Assembly: GCA_020344055.1 (NCBI GenBank)
Contig: CP070813.1
Span: 483,133 to 540,225 of the forward strand
From: Candidatus Zixiibacteriota bacterium
Lineage (GTDB): Bacteria > Zixibacteria > MSB-5A5 > UBA10806
Direction of reading: 5' to 3'
Length of the DNA stretch: 57,093 nucleotides
The notes below the pieces were generated by a model that did no database searches, was not told the DNA's origin, and saw only the letters and a list, made by a program, of their open reading frames with translations. The position numbers and the translations under genes were made by a program. Below are positions 1-8,776 of the stretch, in pieces (position 1 is the stretch's first letter; every line of letters begins with the position of its first letter).

Positions 1-1
1 G

Positions 2-649
2 CTTTCGGACACCCCCTCCGAGGATCGCGCCCCGCAAAAGTATGAGGCCATGAAAGAGGATAATAAGCCCGATTTTGTGGTGGGCAGGCCGGTACCAATT
101 ATTTCCGCCGACATGCAGTTTAATTCAAACTCGGCTGTCAATGCCCTTGAAGGTTATGTTGAGAAGACCAAGGAGGGTTGCCTCCTCCTGGAAACGACCC
201 AGAAAGAGGTCTTTGAGCTGCAGCACGATATGGACGTCTTACTTGAAACCGGCACCCATATCCGCGTTACCGGTTATATCAGCGCTCTTCTCAATATATC
301 CTGTTCGAGCGCACCTGTCTTCTATGCGGAAAGGATGACAATACTCTCTTATCCGAAAGAGCAGGATTATCCTGGAAACGACGCGTATACCCCTTCGGAA
401 GACGCGTTCGCTACAGTGGTGATAGAACTCGAGGGAATTATGTATCCCACGGAGCCTGAGGGTATGTGCTGGTATTTTGAAACCGAGGACAAGGTAAGAT
501 ACGAGCTGATCTTCTCCGAACCCATCGATCTTCATTCCGGCATGCGCCTGAAAGTCAAAGGGATAGCCACGGATATCGCCACATTCTGCCAGAGCGGAAA
601 AACTCTTGAGGTTATCGGTTGGGAAACGGTAAACGAGAATAAGTTTTAA
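2..649 (+). CDS. Duplicated OB-like-domain protein, 3' part only
   Basis: The reading frame is open from the first bases of the window, so this is the C-terminal part of a longer gene; the ATG at 50 is internal or a secondary start. Two related ~70-residue segments are visible. The first (residues ~33-100 counted from ATG 50) has a GYVEKTKEGC pattern and ends SAPVFYAERMTIL. The second has EGMCWYFET and ends LEVIGWETV. The downstream lipoprotein carries the same two segment types in reverse order (GGCWYLET first, NDEGCIYI and APLFYVESL second), so the two genes are paralogues. The alternating strands and the pattern 'hydrophobic, G-C, aromatic, then R/K-hydrophobic-V-x-G' suggest small OB-like beta barrels; that fold is an inference. 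Function unknown, probably exported like its paralogue. Confidence 0.75.
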   Translation, partial: LSDTPSEDRAPQKYEAMKEDNKPDFVVGRPVPIISADMQFNSNSAVNALEGYVEKTKEGCLLLETTQKEVFELQHDMDVLLETGTHIRVTGYISALLNISCSSAPVFYAERMTILSYPKEQDYPGNDAYTPSEDAFATVVIELEGIMYPTEPEGMCWYFETEDKVRYELIFSEPIDLHSGMRLKVKGIATDIATFCQSGKTLEVIGWETVNENKF

Positions 650-680
650 TTCCAAACACTCCTTCAGATATTAGCCTACC

Positions 681-710
681 GGGCGGCCCCAAGGCCGCCC
701 TTTATTTATT
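681..710 (+). terminator. Intrinsic terminator after the first gene
   Basis: Perfect 8-bp stem (681-688 GGGCGGCC, 693-700 GGCCGCCC) with a CCAA loop, followed by TTTATTTATT. It lies 31 bp past the stop codon of the first gene and separates it from its paralogue. Confidence 0.85.
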
Positions 711-762
711 ATGACTATATCTGCGGCCGAATCAAATCGCATACATATAAGGTTTCCATATC

Positions 763-777
763 GTATACTTAGTATAC
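763..777. promoter_or_regulatory. Inverted repeat in the upstream region of the lipoprotein gene
   Basis: GTATAC-TTA-GTATAC is a perfect 6-bp inverted repeat. It sits in the 330-bp stretch (650-979) between the terminator and the lipoprotein start, which otherwise holds no gene I can support. It may be an operator or part of a promoter; nothing in the window identifies a regulator. I see no convincing -35/-10 pair around it. Confidence 0.25.
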
Positions 778-979
778 AGGTTTGAGCATAGCCATAATCC
801 CGGCCGGGGACTACAACTTATTGCAATACTGTACCTTATCTCCATCCGGCCATGTTGGCACACTCCTTGCCTTTTACTATGACAGAACGAACAAACAAAA
901 ACAGGGAGGAACAATGATAGCAAGACAAGAAAACGGCAAAGAAACAAAAAAACAAAACACTCATTTGAGGAGGAGTACC

Positions 980-1783
980 ATGAATGCCACGAAGTTAACC
1001 ATGATCGTCTTTTCGGCGACCGCCATTCTTTTGGGCGGATGCTCCAGGGACAATCGCGTCACGGGACCGGGTAATGTTGAAAATTCGGAAATCAACGCCG
1101 ATCTCACCACCACGGTCGAGACTGAAAACCATGCCGCCAGGATTGCCGTAAGATCCGAAGAGCAAAAAATCGAACGTATGGGTTTTGCGGCGACTGTCAA
1201 AAAATCCGAAGTTGAAGGTGGTTGCTGGTATCTGGAAACCGTAAGGTTTACCAGATATACACCTTACTTCGAGGAAAGCGCTCCCGGACTCCGCGTCGGG
1301 CTAAAGCTTGAGGTCTACGGCTACGTTGATGAGAACATGAATTCCTATTGCATGATCGGGCAGGTTTTCCGTATTGAAAAGTACAAGATCCTTTCCAGAG
1401 ATGAATACGAGCCGACTTTCGACTTCCATATGAGAAACGCCGACGAGGACGCCGCCAGATCAACCATGCCGGATGCGGATATATATGCTCCCGCCAGCAT
1501 AGATGCGGAACCTAAGGACGCTAAGACTACCTTAAAGGGTTATTTTTTCCGTAATGATGAGGGATGTATCTATATCTCGGATGGTAAAGAAATTATCGTC
1601 GAACTGCATTTTATGCAGAAGAAACTTCCCGTTATTCCCAACGGTAGAATGATCGCCGTAGAAGGCGAATACAGCCTTCTGGCTTGGTCTCCTTGCCAGC
1701 TGGCGCCGCTTTTTTATGTCGAAAGTCTCCACTTATTGGACGGTAGCGATTTGGTAGCGAAAGATGGCAGCGCGGGAAAGTAA
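980..1783 (+). CDS. Lipoprotein with two OB-like domains
   Basis: The 267-residue form starting at 980 has a clean lipoprotein signal: a short basic n-region, a hydrophobic stretch and the lipobox LLGGC near residue 20, so the mature protein should be lipid-anchored in the cell envelope. A GAGGAGGAG ribosome-binding site ends 4 bases before this ATG. An in-frame ATG at 914, also behind a good AGGGAGG site, would add 22 residues before the signal and is the main alternative. The mature part has two related ~70-residue segments (GGCWYLET... and NDEGCIYI...), each with one Cys early and another later, joined by an acidic linker. It is a paralogue of the preceding gene with the segments in opposite order. 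No enzyme motif seen; a ligand-binding or structural envelope role is only a guess. Confidence 0.8.
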   Translation: MNATKLTMIVFSATAILLGGCSRDNRVTGPGNVENSEINADLTTTVETENHAARIAVRSEEQKIERMGFAATVKKSEVEGGCWYLETVRFTRYTPYFEESAPGLRVGLKLEVYGYVDENMNSYCMIGQVFRIEKYKILSRDEYEPTFDFHMRNADEDAARSTMPDADIYAPASIDAEPKDAKTTLKGYFFRNDEGCIYISDGKEIIVELHFMQKKLPVIPNGRMIAVEGEYSLLAWSPCQLAPLFYVESLHLLDGSDLVAKDGSAGK

Positions 1784-1800
1784 CGGGCAGTAATTCGGGG

Positions 1801-1834
1801 GGGATATGGGCGGCCGATGAGGCCGCCTTATCCC
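1801..1834 (+). terminator. Hairpin after the lipoprotein gene
   Basis: Two-part stem: GGGATA (1801-1806) with TATCCC (1829-1834), enclosing GGCGGCC (1809-1815) with GGCCGCC (1821-1827) around a GATGA loop. The inner stem has the same sequence as the terminator at 681-700. There is no T run after it, so termination is plausible but not assured. Confidence 0.5.
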
Positions 1835-1876
1835 TCCGGAAAACGCAGCCGGTACTTCAAGAAGAAAGGGATTAAG

Positions 1877-2158
1877 ATGGAAACTCAATTCATTTATCTC
1901 AAGGAAGACGCGAAATTCTGGATCGTATCTTCCGTCGTGGGTCTGGCGATTCTTATCCTGGTGTTCCTTTCCGGCACAGCAAACAATAATCATGCAGGCA
2001 TCGGAGATGTAAACGCGGGAGAAATCAAATATTACTCAAAAATACTGGGAGTCGTTCCCGCGGAAGATCGTTGGCCCGGCGACATCTTCAGGGTTGACAT
2101 ACAGAGATGGAATAAGTGGCAAAGGGGTGGTACAGCCTATGCGGCTAATATCAGATGA
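1877..2158 (+). CDS. Small single-TM envelope protein
   Basis: 93 residues from the ATG at 1877, preceded by an AGAAAGGG-type ribosome-binding site; a longer frame from 1817 would run into the preceding hairpin and has no ribosome-binding site. Residues ~14-35 form one strongly hydrophobic helix (WIVSSVVGLAILILVFLSG), followed by a short polar tail that ends in an Arg. No cysteine and no recognisable domain. The charge pattern (acidic/basic short N-terminus, small polar residues after the helix) fits a signal anchor with the C-terminus outside. A strong terminator follows, so it is the last gene of its unit. I do not recognise a family. Confidence 0.6.
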   Translation: METQFIYLKEDAKFWIVSSVVGLAILILVFLSGTANNNHAGIGDVNAGEIKYYSKILGVVPAEDRWPGDIFRVDIQRWNKWQRGGTAYAANIR

Positions 2159-2188
2159 TATTTTATTCAGCACCCGATTTTGCCAGAG

Positions 2189-2217
2189 CGCCGGGATTAT
2201 CGTCCCGGCGTTTTTTT
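2189..2217 (+). terminator. Strong intrinsic terminator
   Basis: Perfect 8-bp stem CGCCGGGA / TCCCGGCG with a 6-base loop, followed directly by seven T residues (2211-2217). It closes the small-protein gene and isolates the kinase operon downstream. Confidence 0.92.
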
Positions 2218-2300
2218 CCCGAACATGCACGTAGATATTTCTTCGCGATAACGCTAAATCAGTAATAGATATTGATTTTATTCTTATCCATTGCTATTTT

Positions 2301-2319
2301 AATATCAGATTTTGATATT
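2301..2319. promoter_or_regulatory. Inverted repeat upstream of the kinase operon
   Basis: AATATCA-GATTT-TGATATT is a perfect 7-bp inverted repeat 62 bp before the first kinase gene. The same stretch contains TTGCTA (2291-2296) and GATATT (2314-2319) 17 bases apart, a weak sigma-70-like pair that would place the repeat inside the promoter, as expected for a repressor or activator site. No regulator is identified. Confidence 0.3.
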
Positions 2320-2381
2320 TCAAATTCGCTTCCTTTTTAACTGAATGCCGGCTCATACCGTCCGAGCCGACCGGAGAGAAG

Positions 2382-4628
2382 ATGAAAAAAGAGAATTCTG
2401 GTGATTCCCTTTTTATAGGGATAGAAATATTTCAATACAAAATCCTTGAAAAGCTCGGCTCCGGCGGTATGGGCGAGGTTTACCTGGCGGAGGATACAAA
2501 ACTTAACCGCCGGGTGGCGCTGAAATTTCTGCCGGTTCACCTTTCATCCGATAAGGCTCTCAATGCCAGGTTCATAAATGAAGCCCGCGCCGCCGCCAGG
2601 CTGAATCATCCCAACATTGTTACCATATTCGAGGTAAACGAATATGAAAGCAGGCCATTTTTCGTAATGGAATATGTCGAGGGTAAATCTCTTACGGAGA
2701 TTATCGGGGTCGATGGTTTGCCGTATGACCAGGTCATCGATATAACTCTCCAGATATGCGAAGGGTCGAAAGAAGCGCACCATGCCGGGATTACACATCG
2801 GGATATTAAACCTTCGAATATCATAATAGATAAAAAGGGGCGCTGCAGAATACTCGACTTCGGCCTGGCCGCGGTTCAATCGGAAGATAGACTGACCAAA
2901 ACCGGATCGCTGCTTGGAACAGTTGAGTATATGTCTCCGGAACAGGTCAGGGGCGAAAAGGTAGATCACCGCTCGGACATATTCTCGCTGGGAGTTTTGC
3001 TGTATGAAATGCTGACGGGAAAGCTGCCATTCAAGGGCGATTATATGGCCGGGGTGGTTTATTCTATCATCAATGAAATTCCTGAAATGCTGGACAGGCA
3101 TAGACCGGATATTTCCGGTGAGTTTCAGAAAATTGTCGACGGCGCCCTGGAGAAGGATCTGGAGATACGATATCAGCAAATCGACGATTTAATGACAGAT
3201 CTAAAAAAATGCCAAAGCGGGCAGGTACTGGAAACGCCGTTGAAGCATTATCCTTCCATCGCCGTACTGCCCTTCAGGGATATGAGCCAGCAGAAGGACC
3301 AGGAATACTTATGCGACGGTGTAGCCGAGGATATTATCAATGCCCTGACGCACCTGGAAGGATTACGGGTGGTAGCGCGCACGTCGGCGTTCTCTTACAG
3401 GGGTAGGGATATTGATATCAGGGAGATCGGCAGGAAACTAAACGTGCAGTCGTTGCTTGAAGGGAGCATTCAAAAAACAGGCGACAGGTTGCGGATTACG
3501 GCACAGTTAATTAACGTGTCCGACGGTTATCATATCTGGTCGGAAAAGTACGATCGCAGGCTCGAGGACGTTTTCGCCATCCAGGATGAGATCTCCCTGA
3601 ATATTGTAGACAGGCTCAAAGTCAGATTACTGGGAGAAGAAAGAGCGAAGCTGGTCAAGCGCGGTACCTCAAACCAGGAAGCTTATATGCTCTACCTGAA
3701 AGGCCGCTACTTCTGGAACAGGCGCTACGAAGGCGGGTTGCAGAAAGCCATAGAACATTTCCAGCAGGCGATTGGAAAGGATCCCGGTTTCGCTCTGGCC
3801 TATTCGGGTCTGGCCGATGGTTTTGCCATGCTGGGAACTTATAGTTTTCTTCCGCCGAAAAAGGCTTTTACGATGGCGAAAAACGCTGCTTTGAAAGCGC
3901 TTGAAATAGACGATTCCCTGCCCGAAGCGGTAACCTCACTGGCCTACGTCAATATGTTCTACGATTGGGATTGGGAGGCGGCCGAATGCGGATATAAACG
4001 AGCTATCGAGCTCGATCCTTACTATGCCAGCGCCCATGAATGGTATGGCATGTTACTGGCGATCACTGGCCGGTACGACGAATCAATTGTCGAAATGAGC
4101 AAAGCCAGGGATCTTGATCCCCTGGGGCTAATTATAAACGCGATGTTGGGGTGGACCTACCAATGCCTTGAGCAATACGATGATGCGATAGAACAATATC
4201 AGAAAACGATTGAAATGGACCCTAATTTCACGCTGGCATACTTTTTCTGCGCCGTGGCTTATATTAGAAAATCGATGTATGAAGAGGCTATTATAGCCAG
4301 TCGAAAGTTCGTCGATCTGACAGGAGGAAGCCAATCGGCAATGGGTGTTCTGGGATTTTCCTATGCTTCGTCGGGAGACAGCGTTAAGGCGCATGAGATA
4401 CTGGATCGGTTGAAAGGGCTATCCGTGAAAATGCACGTATCGCCTTTTTATACCGGTCTGATCCACGGGGAGCTGAATGAAAATGATACGGCATTCGAGC
4501 ACCTTGAAAAGGCGTGCGAGGACAGGGAGCCTTTCCTGGTGCTGATTAGGTGCTGGCACCTTATAGAAAACCTTCGATCGGACGAAAGATATTACCAGCT
4601 GTTGAAAAAGATAGGCCTGGATAAATGA
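2382..4628 (+). CDS. Soluble Ser/Thr protein kinase with TolB-like and TPR regions
   Basis: 748 residues, three parts. Residues ~17-275 are a Hanks-type (PknB-like) kinase with all key motifs: glycine loop GSGGMGEVY, ALKFLP lysine, HRDIKPSN catalytic loop, DFGLA metal site and SPEQ after the activation loop. Residues ~285-430 resemble the TolB/FlgO-like module found next to kinases and adenylate cyclases (IAVLPFRDMS, then YLCDGVAEDI and LLEGSIQ). The rest, to ~740, is a run of TPR helices (for example AIEHFQQAIGKDPGFALAY). No transmembrane helix is evident, unlike the next gene, so it is probably cytosolic. It starts behind GGAGAGAAG and overlaps the next kinase by ATGA, so the two are co-translated. 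Likely role: phosphorylation of partners held by the TPR region; substrate unknown. Confidence 0.92.
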   Translation: MKKENSGDSLFIGIEIFQYKILEKLGSGGMGEVYLAEDTKLNRRVALKFLPVHLSSDKALNARFINEARAAARLNHPNIVTIFEVNEYESRPFFVMEYVEGKSLTEIIGVDGLPYDQVIDITLQICEGSKEAHHAGITHRDIKPSNIIIDKKGRCRILDFGLAAVQSEDRLTKTGSLLGTVEYMSPEQVRGEKVDHRSDIFSLGVLLYEMLTGKLPFKGDYMAGVVYSIINEIPEMLDRHRPDISGEFQKIVDGALEKDLEIRYQQIDDLMTDLKKCQSGQVLETPLKHYPSIAVLPFRDMSQQKDQEYLCDGVAEDIINALTHLEGLRVVARTSAFSYRGRDIDIREIGRKLNVQSLLEGSIQKTGDRLRITAQLINVSDGYHIWSEKYDRRLEDVFAIQDEISLNIVDRLKVRLLGEERAKLVKRGTSNQEAYMLYLKGRYFWNRRYEGGLQKAIEHFQQAIGKDPGFALAYSGLADGFAMLGTYSFLPPKKAFTMAKNAALKALEIDDSLPEAVTSLAYVNMFYDWDWEAAECGYKRAIELDPYYASAHEWYGMLLAITGRYDESIVEMSKARDLDPLGLIINAMLGWTYQCLEQYDDAIEQYQKTIEMDPNFTLAYFFCAVAYIRKSMYEEAIIASRKFVDLTGGSQSAMGVLGFSYASSGDSVKAHEILDRLKGLSVKMHVSPFYTGLIHGELNENDTAFEHLEKACEDREPFLVLIRCWHLIENLRSDERYYQLLKKIGLDK
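2853..2920 (+). repeat. 68-bp identical block shared by two kinase genes
   Basis: Bases 2853-2920 (encoding the DFGLAA region and activation loop) are identical to 5066-5133 in the next kinase gene, while the flanking sequence differs at many third-codon positions. The third kinase (8777-11011) shares shorter exact blocks, such as the stretch starting ATGTCTCCGGAACAGGTCAG. The pattern fits recent gene conversion between tandem paralogues. Confidence 0.8.
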
Positions 4629-7531
4629 TCGGTGAAACCGTATATCAATATGAAATTCTCGAAAAGCTAGGATCCGGCGGTATGGGCGAGGTTTACCTGG
4701 CGGAGGATACCAGGCTTAACCGTCAAGTAGCCCTGAAGTTTCTGCCAATCCATCTTTCATCCGATAAGGCTCTCAATACCAGATTCATAAATGAGGCACA
4801 GGCCGCGGCCAAGTTGAACCATCCTAATATTATTACCATATTTGAGGTAAACGAGTACGAAGACAGGCCCTTCTTTGTCATGGAGTATGTTGAGGGCAAT
4901 CCTCTATCAGATGTAATAGAAAAAGACGGTCTACCCTCCGATCAGGCAGTTGATATAATCCTACAAATAGGTGAGGGCTTGAAAGCAGCTCACAAGGCCG
5001 GTATCGTTCATCGGGATATCAAGCCATCTAATATAATTATCGATGAAAGCGGACGCTGTAGAATCCTCGACTTCGGCCTGGCCGCGGTTCAATCGGAAGA
5101 TAGACTGACCAAAACCGGATCGCTGCTTGGAACTGTGGAGTATATGTCGCCGGAGCAGGTCAGAGGAGAAAAGGTAGACCATCGTTCAGATATATTCTCG
5201 CTGGGGATTTTGCTTTACGAAATGCTGACCGGAAAATTGCCGTTCAAGGGCGACTACGTAGCCGGTATTGTCTATTCCATCATCAATGAATCTCCGAAAC
5301 CTCTGTCCGCATGCAATCCGGAACTATCCAATGATTTTCAGATAATTATCGATAAGGCATTGAAAAAAGATCCGGAGTCGCGTTACCAGAATGTAGACGA
5401 TCTTCAGGCCGACCTGAAGAAACTGAAGGCGGAACAAGAAACCGTAGCTATACATCAACCCCTGACTAATGCAAAACCAATAAAGAGGTTACTTATTCCG
5501 ACAGCCGTATTATCAGTTGTTATTTTGCTGTTTCTCATCTTCAAACCCTGGAGAATCGTGGTGGAACCTGATCAGCAGGCCATCGCCGCTGAAAACCGCC
5601 TGGCGGTTATGTATTTTGATAACCTTGCGGACCCGGAAGATTCGGAAAGGCTCGGAGATATCGCCACCAATCTTCTGATTGCCGATCTGTCGGAATCACG
5701 ATTCCTGAATGTAGTCTCTAGTCAAAGATTGTATGATATCCTCAAAAACATAGGCAGAGAGGGTGAGAAAAAGATAGACAAAGATGTGGCTTCGCAAGTC
5801 GCTGAGAAAGCTAAAGCCAGATGGATGCTTCTCGGAAATATTCTGAAGGTGAAACCTCAAATTTTGCTTACTGCACAGATTATTGAAGTATCATCCGGCA
5901 ACGCCATAGCATCACAGCGAATTGCAGGAGAAACAGAGGATGATATTTTTTCACTTGTGGATAAGCTGACAATTGAAATCAAGGAAGATCTATCGTTACC
6001 TGCAGCAGCTCATAAAGAACCGGATCCGCCGGTAGCCGATGTTACTACAAATTCACAAGATGCTTATAAACATTATATTGAGGGACTTGATTTCCATTAT
6101 AAAGCGTATTACAGGGAAGCAAGAGCGAGTTTTAAAAAAGCGCTGGAGTATGATTCTACATTTGCTATGGCGTATTGCAGATTACGCAGATACATCACTT
6201 CGAATCTACCAGAGCGCAAGAGGCTGATGGCTAAGGCTGTGAAATACTCGGATAAGGCAACTTGGAGGGAAAAATTATGGATAAAAAGCGAAGAGTTATG
6301 GGCATCAGGGAATCACGATCGGGCTAACCAGGAATTACGGAAAATAATAGATCGCTATCCCGAAGATAAAGAGGCCTATCTTGAGTTGGGTTCTAACTAT
6401 CGTTTACTTAATAAACCCTTGGAGGCGATCGATAATCTTAAAACAGCCATTGAGATAGACCCTCAATACAAAAATCCGTATAACCAGCTTGCCTATACCT
6501 ACGATAAAATGGGTGATTTTGAGAAATCTATCTGGGCCATAAATAAATATATATCCCTTGTTCCTGACGAGGCCAATCCTTATGACACCAGGGGAGATAT
6601 TTACAGGCATAATGGAGAATTGGATAAAGCGATTGAATCTTATAAAAAGGCCCTGGAGATAAAACCGGATTTCTATATGCCTTTGCGGAAATTAAGCAAT
6701 ATATATATAGTGCAACGTAAGTATGCTTCCGCCGAGAGTCTTTATCTGCGGCTTTGCTCGGATAAGGAAAAATATACTCGATCCGAAGGAAGGACTCGTT
6801 TAGCGTATATACCGCTTTACCAGGGGAAATTCGATGAAGCTCTCGAGGTTTTAGACGACGGTATCGGCGCAGACAAATTAGACCATTATGAAGGTACTAT
6901 TAATGCGGAAAAATATGCGCTAAAGGCCCTCATCTTCAGGGAAAAGAATAATATGAATTTAGCCCTTCAGGAGGTTAAAGAGGCCACGGAAATATCCCGA
7001 AAGGCCAGGCCATATGCTAGAATCGGCTGGATGTTCTATTATGCCGAACTTCTCGCGGAAAATAATGATTTTGTAAGGGCAGAAGAAGTTGCCGAGGCTT
7101 TAAGAAAGAACATAGAGGAAAAACAACCGTCTACAATGTTCTTTTATTGGTACGCTGCTGGATGTATCGAGTTTTCAAAAGGTAATCTGGATGCGGCTCA
7201 AGCTCATTTTGAGAAAGTGGCTGAAGCAACAACAAGATTTTATATGCGCTATAAGCTCGGCCTAACCTATCTTGAGAAAGGCAATCTCCAAAAGGCGGTC
7301 GAGATATTTGAAGAAGAACTTTCGAAATATACAAGTTACAGACCATTTTGGGCGATCAGAGCTGTGAAAGTGTATTACTACCTGGGTGTCGCCTACGAAA
7401 AATCGGGCTGGACAAACAAAGCCATCGAGCAATACGAGGAATTCCTGGATATCTGGAAGGACGCCGACCCTGGAATCGAGGAGATAGATGACGCCAGGGC
7501 TCGGCTGGCAAGGCTAAAACAGGGGACATAA
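4625..7531 (+). CDS. Membrane-anchored Ser/Thr kinase with TolB-like and TPR sensor region
   Basis: 968 residues. Residues ~8-265 are a complete Hanks-type kinase (GSGGMGEVY, HRDIKPSN, DFGLA, SPEQVRGEK), closely related to the preceding gene. A single hydrophobic helix at ~288-308 (LLIPTAVLSVVILLFLIF) puts the remaining ~660 residues outside the inner membrane in the usual PknB topology. That part begins with a TolB/FlgO-like module (NRLAVMYFDNL, ~322 on) and continues as many TPR units (AIDNLKTAIEIDPQYKNPY and others). It shares ATGA with the upstream kinase. The exported TPR region probably senses an envelope ligand or partner. This is the only one of the three paralogues with a membrane helix, so this set may contain one receptor and two cytosolic kinases. 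Confidence 0.92.
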   Translation: MIGETVYQYEILEKLGSGGMGEVYLAEDTRLNRQVALKFLPIHLSSDKALNTRFINEAQAAAKLNHPNIITIFEVNEYEDRPFFVMEYVEGNPLSDVIEKDGLPSDQAVDIILQIGEGLKAAHKAGIVHRDIKPSNIIIDESGRCRILDFGLAAVQSEDRLTKTGSLLGTVEYMSPEQVRGEKVDHRSDIFSLGILLYEMLTGKLPFKGDYVAGIVYSIINESPKPLSACNPELSNDFQIIIDKALKKDPESRYQNVDDLQADLKKLKAEQETVAIHQPLTNAKPIKRLLIPTAVLSVVILLFLIFKPWRIVVEPDQQAIAAENRLAVMYFDNLADPEDSERLGDIATNLLIADLSESRFLNVVSSQRLYDILKNIGREGEKKIDKDVASQVAEKAKARWMLLGNILKVKPQILLTAQIIEVSSGNAIASQRIAGETEDDIFSLVDKLTIEIKEDLSLPAAAHKEPDPPVADVTTNSQDAYKHYIEGLDFHYKAYYREARASFKKALEYDSTFAMAYCRLRRYITSNLPERKRLMAKAVKYSDKATWREKLWIKSEELWASGNHDRANQELRKIIDRYPEDKEAYLELGSNYRLLNKPLEAIDNLKTAIEIDPQYKNPYNQLAYTYDKMGDFEKSIWAINKYISLVPDEANPYDTRGDIYRHNGELDKAIESYKKALEIKPDFYMPLRKLSNIYIVQRKYASAESLYLRLCSDKEKYTRSEGRTRLAYIPLYQGKFDEALEVLDDGIGADKLDHYEGTINAEKYALKALIFREKNNMNLALQEVKEATEISRKARPYARIGWMFYYAELLAENNDFVRAEEVAEALRKNIEEKQPSTMFFYWYAAGCIEFSKGNLDAAQAHFEKVAEATTRFYMRYKLGLTYLEKGNLQKAVEIFEEELSKYTSYRPFWAIRAVKVYYYLGVAYEKSGWTNKAIEQYEEFLDIWKDADPGIEEIDDARARLARLKQGT

Positions 7532-7538
7532 GTTCGCT

Positions 7539-7634
7539 ATGATCGGTGAAACCATCTATCAATATAAAATACTTGAGAAAATCGGCTCCGGCGGTATGAA
7601 CGCGACCGACCGTGCTGAAAAATACGGCAATTAA
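7539..7634 (+). pseudogene. Truncated kinase start (31 codons)
   Basis: Eight bases after the preceding kinase stop, an ATG opens MIGETIYQYKILEKIGSGGM and then runs into unrelated residues before a TAA at 7632. The first 60 bases match the start of the intact third kinase (8798-8857) with a single C/T difference. This is the first 20 codons of a kinase gene, cut inside the glycine loop. It cannot be a working kinase. It marks one edge of the segment carrying the two acetyltransferase genes. Confidence 0.85.
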
Positions 7635-7648
7635 ACAACTGAAAAAGT

Positions 7649-8161
7649 ATGAGTGATCTTGCGATTAAGATAGATGAAGCGACTCTCGAGCAACGGCCGG
7701 TTTTGAAACGGCTTATGCAACTTTATCTTTATGAATTCAGCGAGTTCGATAATAGCGATATCAACAACGATGGACTCTACGAATACGAATATTTCGATCA
7801 TTACTGGATTGAGAAAGACAGGTTTCCTTTTTTATTTTATGTCGACGGTAAGATCGCGGGATTTGTTCTGGTCAACTCACATTCTCATGATAATAAAGAG
7901 AGAAATACCAAATCGATTGCAGAATTTTTTGTTATGCCCAAGTACAGAAAGAAAAATATCGGTAAAAATGTCGCTTTCCACATCTTCGATATGTTCCCGG
8001 GGAACTGGCAGGTCTGCGAAATGGAGAGCAATATAACCGCTCAAAAATTCTGGCGGAAGGTAATTGCCGAATACACCAATGACAATTTTAACGAAGTATT
8101 TCTGGACAATGATTCCTGGCGGGGTCCAATGCAAACCTTTAATAACAGCGAAAGTTCTTAA
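7649..8161 (+). CDS. GNAT-family N-acetyltransferase
   Basis: 170 residues with GNAT fold features: FLFYVDGKIAGFVLV (beta strands), IAEFFVMPKYRKKNIGKNVA (acetyl-CoA pyrophosphate loop, R/K-x-x-x-I-G-K form) and a C-terminal NITAQKFWRKV helix typical of the family. It should transfer an acetyl group from acetyl-CoA to an amine; the substrate cannot be read from sequence. It starts 14 bp after the truncated kinase fragment with a weak ribosome-binding site. With the next gene it forms an acetyltransferase pair between a broken and an intact copy of the same kinase start, which suggests that it was inserted there. Confidence 0.85.
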   Translation: MSDLAIKIDEATLEQRPVLKRLMQLYLYEFSEFDNSDINNDGLYEYEYFDHYWIEKDRFPFLFYVDGKIAGFVLVNSHSHDNKERNTKSIAEFFVMPKYRKKNIGKNVAFHIFDMFPGNWQVCEMESNITAQKFWRKVIAEYTNDNFNEVFLDNDSWRGPMQTFNNSESS

Positions 8162-8209
8162 ATAAATGGTTTCCGAAAAGAGTCCATTTTTTTTGATATG
8201 GAGAGATAA

Positions 8210-8719
8210 ATGATTCAAGAAATCGAAGAGAAAAAATTTCTTGACCAATTCTATAATTTGATGGCTGAAGTTGAATGCGGTCCCCATTTTGATTCAAACA
8301 ATCCACTTCATCATGAATGGTTAAGACGGCGGATATCCCGTTACTATTATCGCGGTACAAAATTCTTTGCGTACTACCTTGAGGATGATACCCCGGTCGG
8401 TTTTGCCGGGTTGTTGGCGGAAGAGCCGCTCGATAAGGTTGAAATTTTCGGTAAAATGACGGAACTTCTGGATATTGGTGTTTTTCCTTCATTTAGAGGT
8501 AAAGGATACGGTAAAAAGTTATTGAAACACGTCGAAGATTACTCTTTCTCATTCGGCGCTTACTGTATTTATACGGCAACTTACGCAAGGAGCTATGATA
8601 CAATCGCCTTTTACGGCAGAAACGGATTTGTACCGGTAGCCACTTTACCGGATACTCATGGGCCTGGAGATGATGGCAATGTATACATGAGAAAGATTTT
8701 AGTAGGGAATGAAACATGA
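8210..8719 (+). CDS. GNAT-family N-acetyltransferase
   Basis: 169 residues with a textbook GNAT signature: the motif A loop RGKGYGKKLL at ~106-115, preceded by the strand LLDIGVFPSF and followed by AFYGRNGFVPV near the C-terminus. It begins behind GGAGAGA, four bases from the ATG. It is not closely similar to the preceding GNAT; the two share only the fold. The end DTHGPGDDGNVYMRKIL suggests a small-molecule or peptide acceptor, but that is a guess. It lies within the segment bounded by the duplicated kinase start. Confidence 0.87.
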   Translation: MIQEIEEKKFLDQFYNLMAEVECGPHFDSNNPLHHEWLRRRISRYYYRGTKFFAYYLEDDTPVGFAGLLAEEPLDKVEIFGKMTELLDIGVFPSFRGKGYGKKLLKHVEDYSFSFGAYCIYTATYARSYDTIAFYGRNGFVPVATLPDTHGPGDDGNVYMRKILVGNET

Positions 8720-8776
8720 TTCTAATATTATTCGTCACACATAAAGACTGAATTAATCGGAGCTTTGTAATTTAGT

